The notes beneath the pieces were generated by a model. The model had not been told where the DNA came from and did no database searches. It worked only from the letters and a program-made list of their open reading frames with translations. 7,433 bases of DNA from Gemmatimonadota bacterium (GTDB lineage Bacteria; Gemmatimonadota; Gemmatimonadetes; Palauibacterales; Palauibacteraceae), in assembly GCA_030601615.1 (NCBI GenBank), contig JAUVTH010000068.1, positions 1 to 7,433 on the forward strand. Direction: 5' to 3'. Numbering within the stretch: position 1 is the stretch's first letter; every line of letters starts with the position of its first letter. Shown here piece after piece: positions 5,918-7,433 of the stretch. Position numbers and translations under genes: made by a program.

Positions 5918-7252
5918 TCAGATGGTTCGGTCCTTCCAGCGGCCGCGGCGCCAGATCCAGGCCGCCGCAATCCCTCGCGCAACACCCGTTCCGCTGATCG
6001 TCCACCAGATCCCCGCGAGGCCCATCGAACGGCTCAGAAGAGGGGCCAGGGGCAGACGCAGCAGCGTCAGGATACTGGACGGAATCCACGGCACCAGTGA
6101 GTAACCGGCTCCCTCCATCGACATTTGAAGAACGATTTCCAGGGCCATGAAGACCTGCGCCACGGCCACTATCCTCAGATAGCTCGTGCCGGCGGCAATC
6201 ACCGCTGGATCCGAACTGAACACGCGCATCAGGTGCTCCGGCACGAGCAGGAACGCCAGGCCTGCCAGACCCGTCAGGGCGGCGGCGTACATCGTGGCCA
6301 CACGACCTGACGCCACAGCCCGCTCCTTCGAGCCCGCTCCGAGATTCTGCCCGACTGCCGTGGCGGCTGCCAGTCCGAACCCGATGCACGCCATGTAGCT
6401 GAGGGACTCCACCTTGTGGCCGACACCAAGTGCCGCCAACGCGGCCGTCCCGAACTTGCTCGTGAAACGCGTGAGCAGGATGTACACGAACGAGAACAGG
6501 GCCCCACCCGCTGCGACAGGAAGCCCGATCCACGCCATCTGCAGGATGGGGCGGAGGGACGGCACGGCTCTCTTCACCAGTCCTCGCTCGACCAGCCACC
6601 GGTAACCCACGAGGCAACCGGCCGCCCGTGTGACGATAGTGGCGAGTGCCGCTCCCTGGATCCCGAGCCGTGGAAACGGGCCGATCCCAAGGATGAGCAG
6701 CGGGTCCAGCACCGTGTTCAAACCGAGAGATACCGCGAGCAATACGAGCGGTGTGCGGGTGTCGCCCGCCGAGCGAAACGCCGCCTCCATCACGAAATAC
6801 GTGAACACGACAGGGGCGCCCGCCAGGTAGACCGCCAGGTAGCTGCTCCCCTGGATCGTCACCTCCGACGGAGTGGCCATGAGCTGGAACAGGGGCCACA
6901 GCATGAAGAGACCGGCGACGCCGAGTACGACCGAGAGGCTGAGACCGAGCCAGAAAGCCCGATACACGGCGACGGCCGCGCGATCGGGACGGCGCTCGCC
7001 GTGCCGCCGGCTCGCCACCGCGGTCAGCCCGACCGACGCGAGCTCCGCCATGGAGAGGAGGATCCACACCGTGAAGCCCGCAGTGCTGACGCCAGCCAGG
7101 GCCGCCGGACCCAGTCCCCGGCCGACCCAGAACGTGTCGACAACGTTGAACAGACCCTGCAGCAGGCTTGCCCCGACGGCCGGTCCGGCCAGGCGCCGGA
7201 TCGCCCGCTGGACCGAGCCGGCGGTGGGATCGACCCGCAGGGCCGAGCTCAG
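5918..7252 (-). CDS. MATE-family multidrug/cation efflux transporter
   Basis: An inner-membrane antiporter of the MATE family, which exports drugs or metabolites using a Na+ or H+ gradient. The two-bundle family pattern is visible: first helix LAGPAVGASLLQGLFNVVDT with FWVGRGLGPAALAGVS (residues about 21-56, D39 in the first helix); AFRSAGDTRTPLVLLAVSLG and NTVLDPLLILG in the N half; and SKFGTAALAALGVGHKVESL with GLAAATAVGQNLGAG in the C half. About 12 hydrophobic segments are present. The frame is open from the TAG at 7291-7289, but no ATG, GTG or TTG occurs before GTG 7069, which would delete the first helix. CTG 7252-7250 gives 444 residues, the normal family length, with GGAAG five bases upstream. 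I use that start, which is unproven. It lies 13 bases after the Mrp-type gene's stop, so the two are probably co-transcribed. The substrate cannot be told. Confidence 0.88.
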   Translation of the reverse strand: MSSALRVDPTAGSVQRAIRRLAGPAVGASLLQGLFNVVDTFWVGRGLGPAALAGVSTAGFTVWILLSMAELASVGLTAVASRRHGERRPDRAAVAVYRAFWLGLSLSVVLGVAGLFMLWPLFQLMATPSEVTIQGSSYLAVYLAGAPVVFTYFVMEAAFRSAGDTRTPLVLLAVSLGLNTVLDPLLILGIGPFPRLGIQGAALATIVTRAAGCLVGYRWLVERGLVKRAVPSLRPILQMAWIGLPVAAGGALFSFVYILLTRFTSKFGTAALAALGVGHKVESLSYMACIGFGLAAATAVGQNLGAGSKERAVASGRVATMYAAALTGLAGLAFLLVPEHLMRVFSSDPAVIAAGTSYLRIVAVAQVFMALEIVLQMSMEGAGYSLVPWIPSSILTLLRLPLAPLLSRSMGLAGIWWTISGTGVARGIAAAWIWRRGRWKDRTI

Positions 7253-7278
7253 GAAACTTCCGAGCTCAGGAGACTTCC
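7245..7278. repeat. 17-bp tandem duplication at the Mrp/MATE junction
   Basis: GAGCTCAGGAAACTTCC (7245-7261) is followed immediately by GAGCTCAGGAGACTTCC (7262-7278), differing at one base. On the minus strand each unit reads GGAAGTYTCCTGAGCTC and so carries a GGAAG ribosome-site-like stretch and a TCCTGA. The upstream unit supplies the stop codon of the ATPase gene; the downstream unit supplies the putative GGAAG and CTG of the MATE gene. Seventeen is not a multiple of three, so the event changed the frame relation between the two genes. Confidence 0.9.
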
Positions 7279-7433
7279 GCGCTCCCGGCTAGATCCCCGA
7301 CGCGAGCTTCCACGAACTCCGCGATCGCTTCGAGAGCCTGGCCCTCGGGCGAATCGGCGCGGCCGACAACCGTCGGCGTCCCCCTGTCGCCCTCCTGCCT
7401 GACGGCGAGGCCGAGCGGTACGGCCCCGAGGAA
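7266..7433 (-). CDS. Mrp/ApbC-type P-loop ATPase, C-terminal 55 residues (cut by window edge)
   Basis: Only the last 55 residues are inside the window. They read FLGAVPLGLAVRQEGDRGTP (first 20), then TVVGRADSPEGQALEAIAEF and a short tail ending EVS. The pattern G-x-(I/V)-P-L-x-x-x-(I/V)-R-x-x-x-D-x-G-x-P followed by DSP and an AI-x-x-F helix is that of the Mrp/NBP35 family of iron-sulfur cluster carrier ATPases (MinD/ParA superfamily), where this segment closes the nucleotide-binding domain. The Walker motifs and any CxxC lie beyond the right edge, so the assignment depends on this tail alone. The stop codon TGA (7268-7266) falls inside the upstream unit of a 17-bp tandem repeat. The MATE gene follows on the same strand. 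Other MinD-like ATPases are a possible alternative. Confidence 0.75.
   Translation of the reverse strand, partial: FLGAVPLGLAVRQEGDRGTPTVVGRADSPEGQALEAIAEFVEARVGDLAGSAEVS

Noticed and set aside
5875..5920. Possible terminator hairpin around the two CGTACG elements in the convergent gap
   Set aside because: The arms pair only partly and no T run follows on either strand.
6416..7402. Open plus-strand frame (328 codons) opposite the MATE and Mrp-type genes
   Set aside because: Arginine-, glutamine- and histidine-rich sequence without motifs. The minus strand carries the conserved MATE protein.

Overview
The window is dense, GC-rich bacterial chromosome with two transcription blocks on the minus strand flanking a four-gene block on the plus strand. 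No gene-free stretch exceeds about 130 bases. There is no rRNA, tRNA, CRISPR array, insertion sequence or recognisable phage gene. The gene content (an ECF sigma factor with a zinc-type anti-sigma partner, a bactofilin-type membrane protein, a toast-rack envelope protein, and UbiD with a UbiA of the type common in menaquinone users) suggests a high-GC diderm, with Gemmatimonadota or a related lineage as my best guess. That assignment rests on general resemblance, not on a marker gene.

Left block (minus strand, 1-1976): a UbiD-family prenylated-FMN decarboxylase followed, with a 4-base stop/start overlap, by a UbiA-family prenyltransferase that runs off the left edge. Together they fit the prenylation and decarboxylation steps of quinone synthesis, more likely menaquinone than ubiquinone.

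Central block (plus strand, 2099-5846): an ECF sigma factor, an HxxxCxxC anti-sigma factor with two membrane spans, a secreted or membrane protein with a bactofilin-like beta-helical patch and several C-terminal membrane spans, and a signal-peptide protein of the LiaF/toast-rack type. The first gap is 55 bases, the next is 17, and the last two genes overlap. I read this as one operon in which a membrane-held sigma factor is sequestered or released according to envelope state, with the two structural envelope proteins as sensor, effector or regulon members. The space between ubiD and the sigma gene is a divergent promoter region with a 7-bp inverted repeat and a TATGAT box.

Right block (minus strand, 5918-7433): the C-terminal end of an Mrp/ApbC-type P-loop ATPase, then a MATE-family multidrug/Na+ transporter. 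Their junction is the oddest place in the window. It holds a 17-bp near-perfect tandem duplication spanning the Mrp stop codon, and the MATE reading frame has no ATG, GTG or TTG that would include its clearly conserved first membrane helix. A CTG start inside the second repeat unit gives a normal-length protein.
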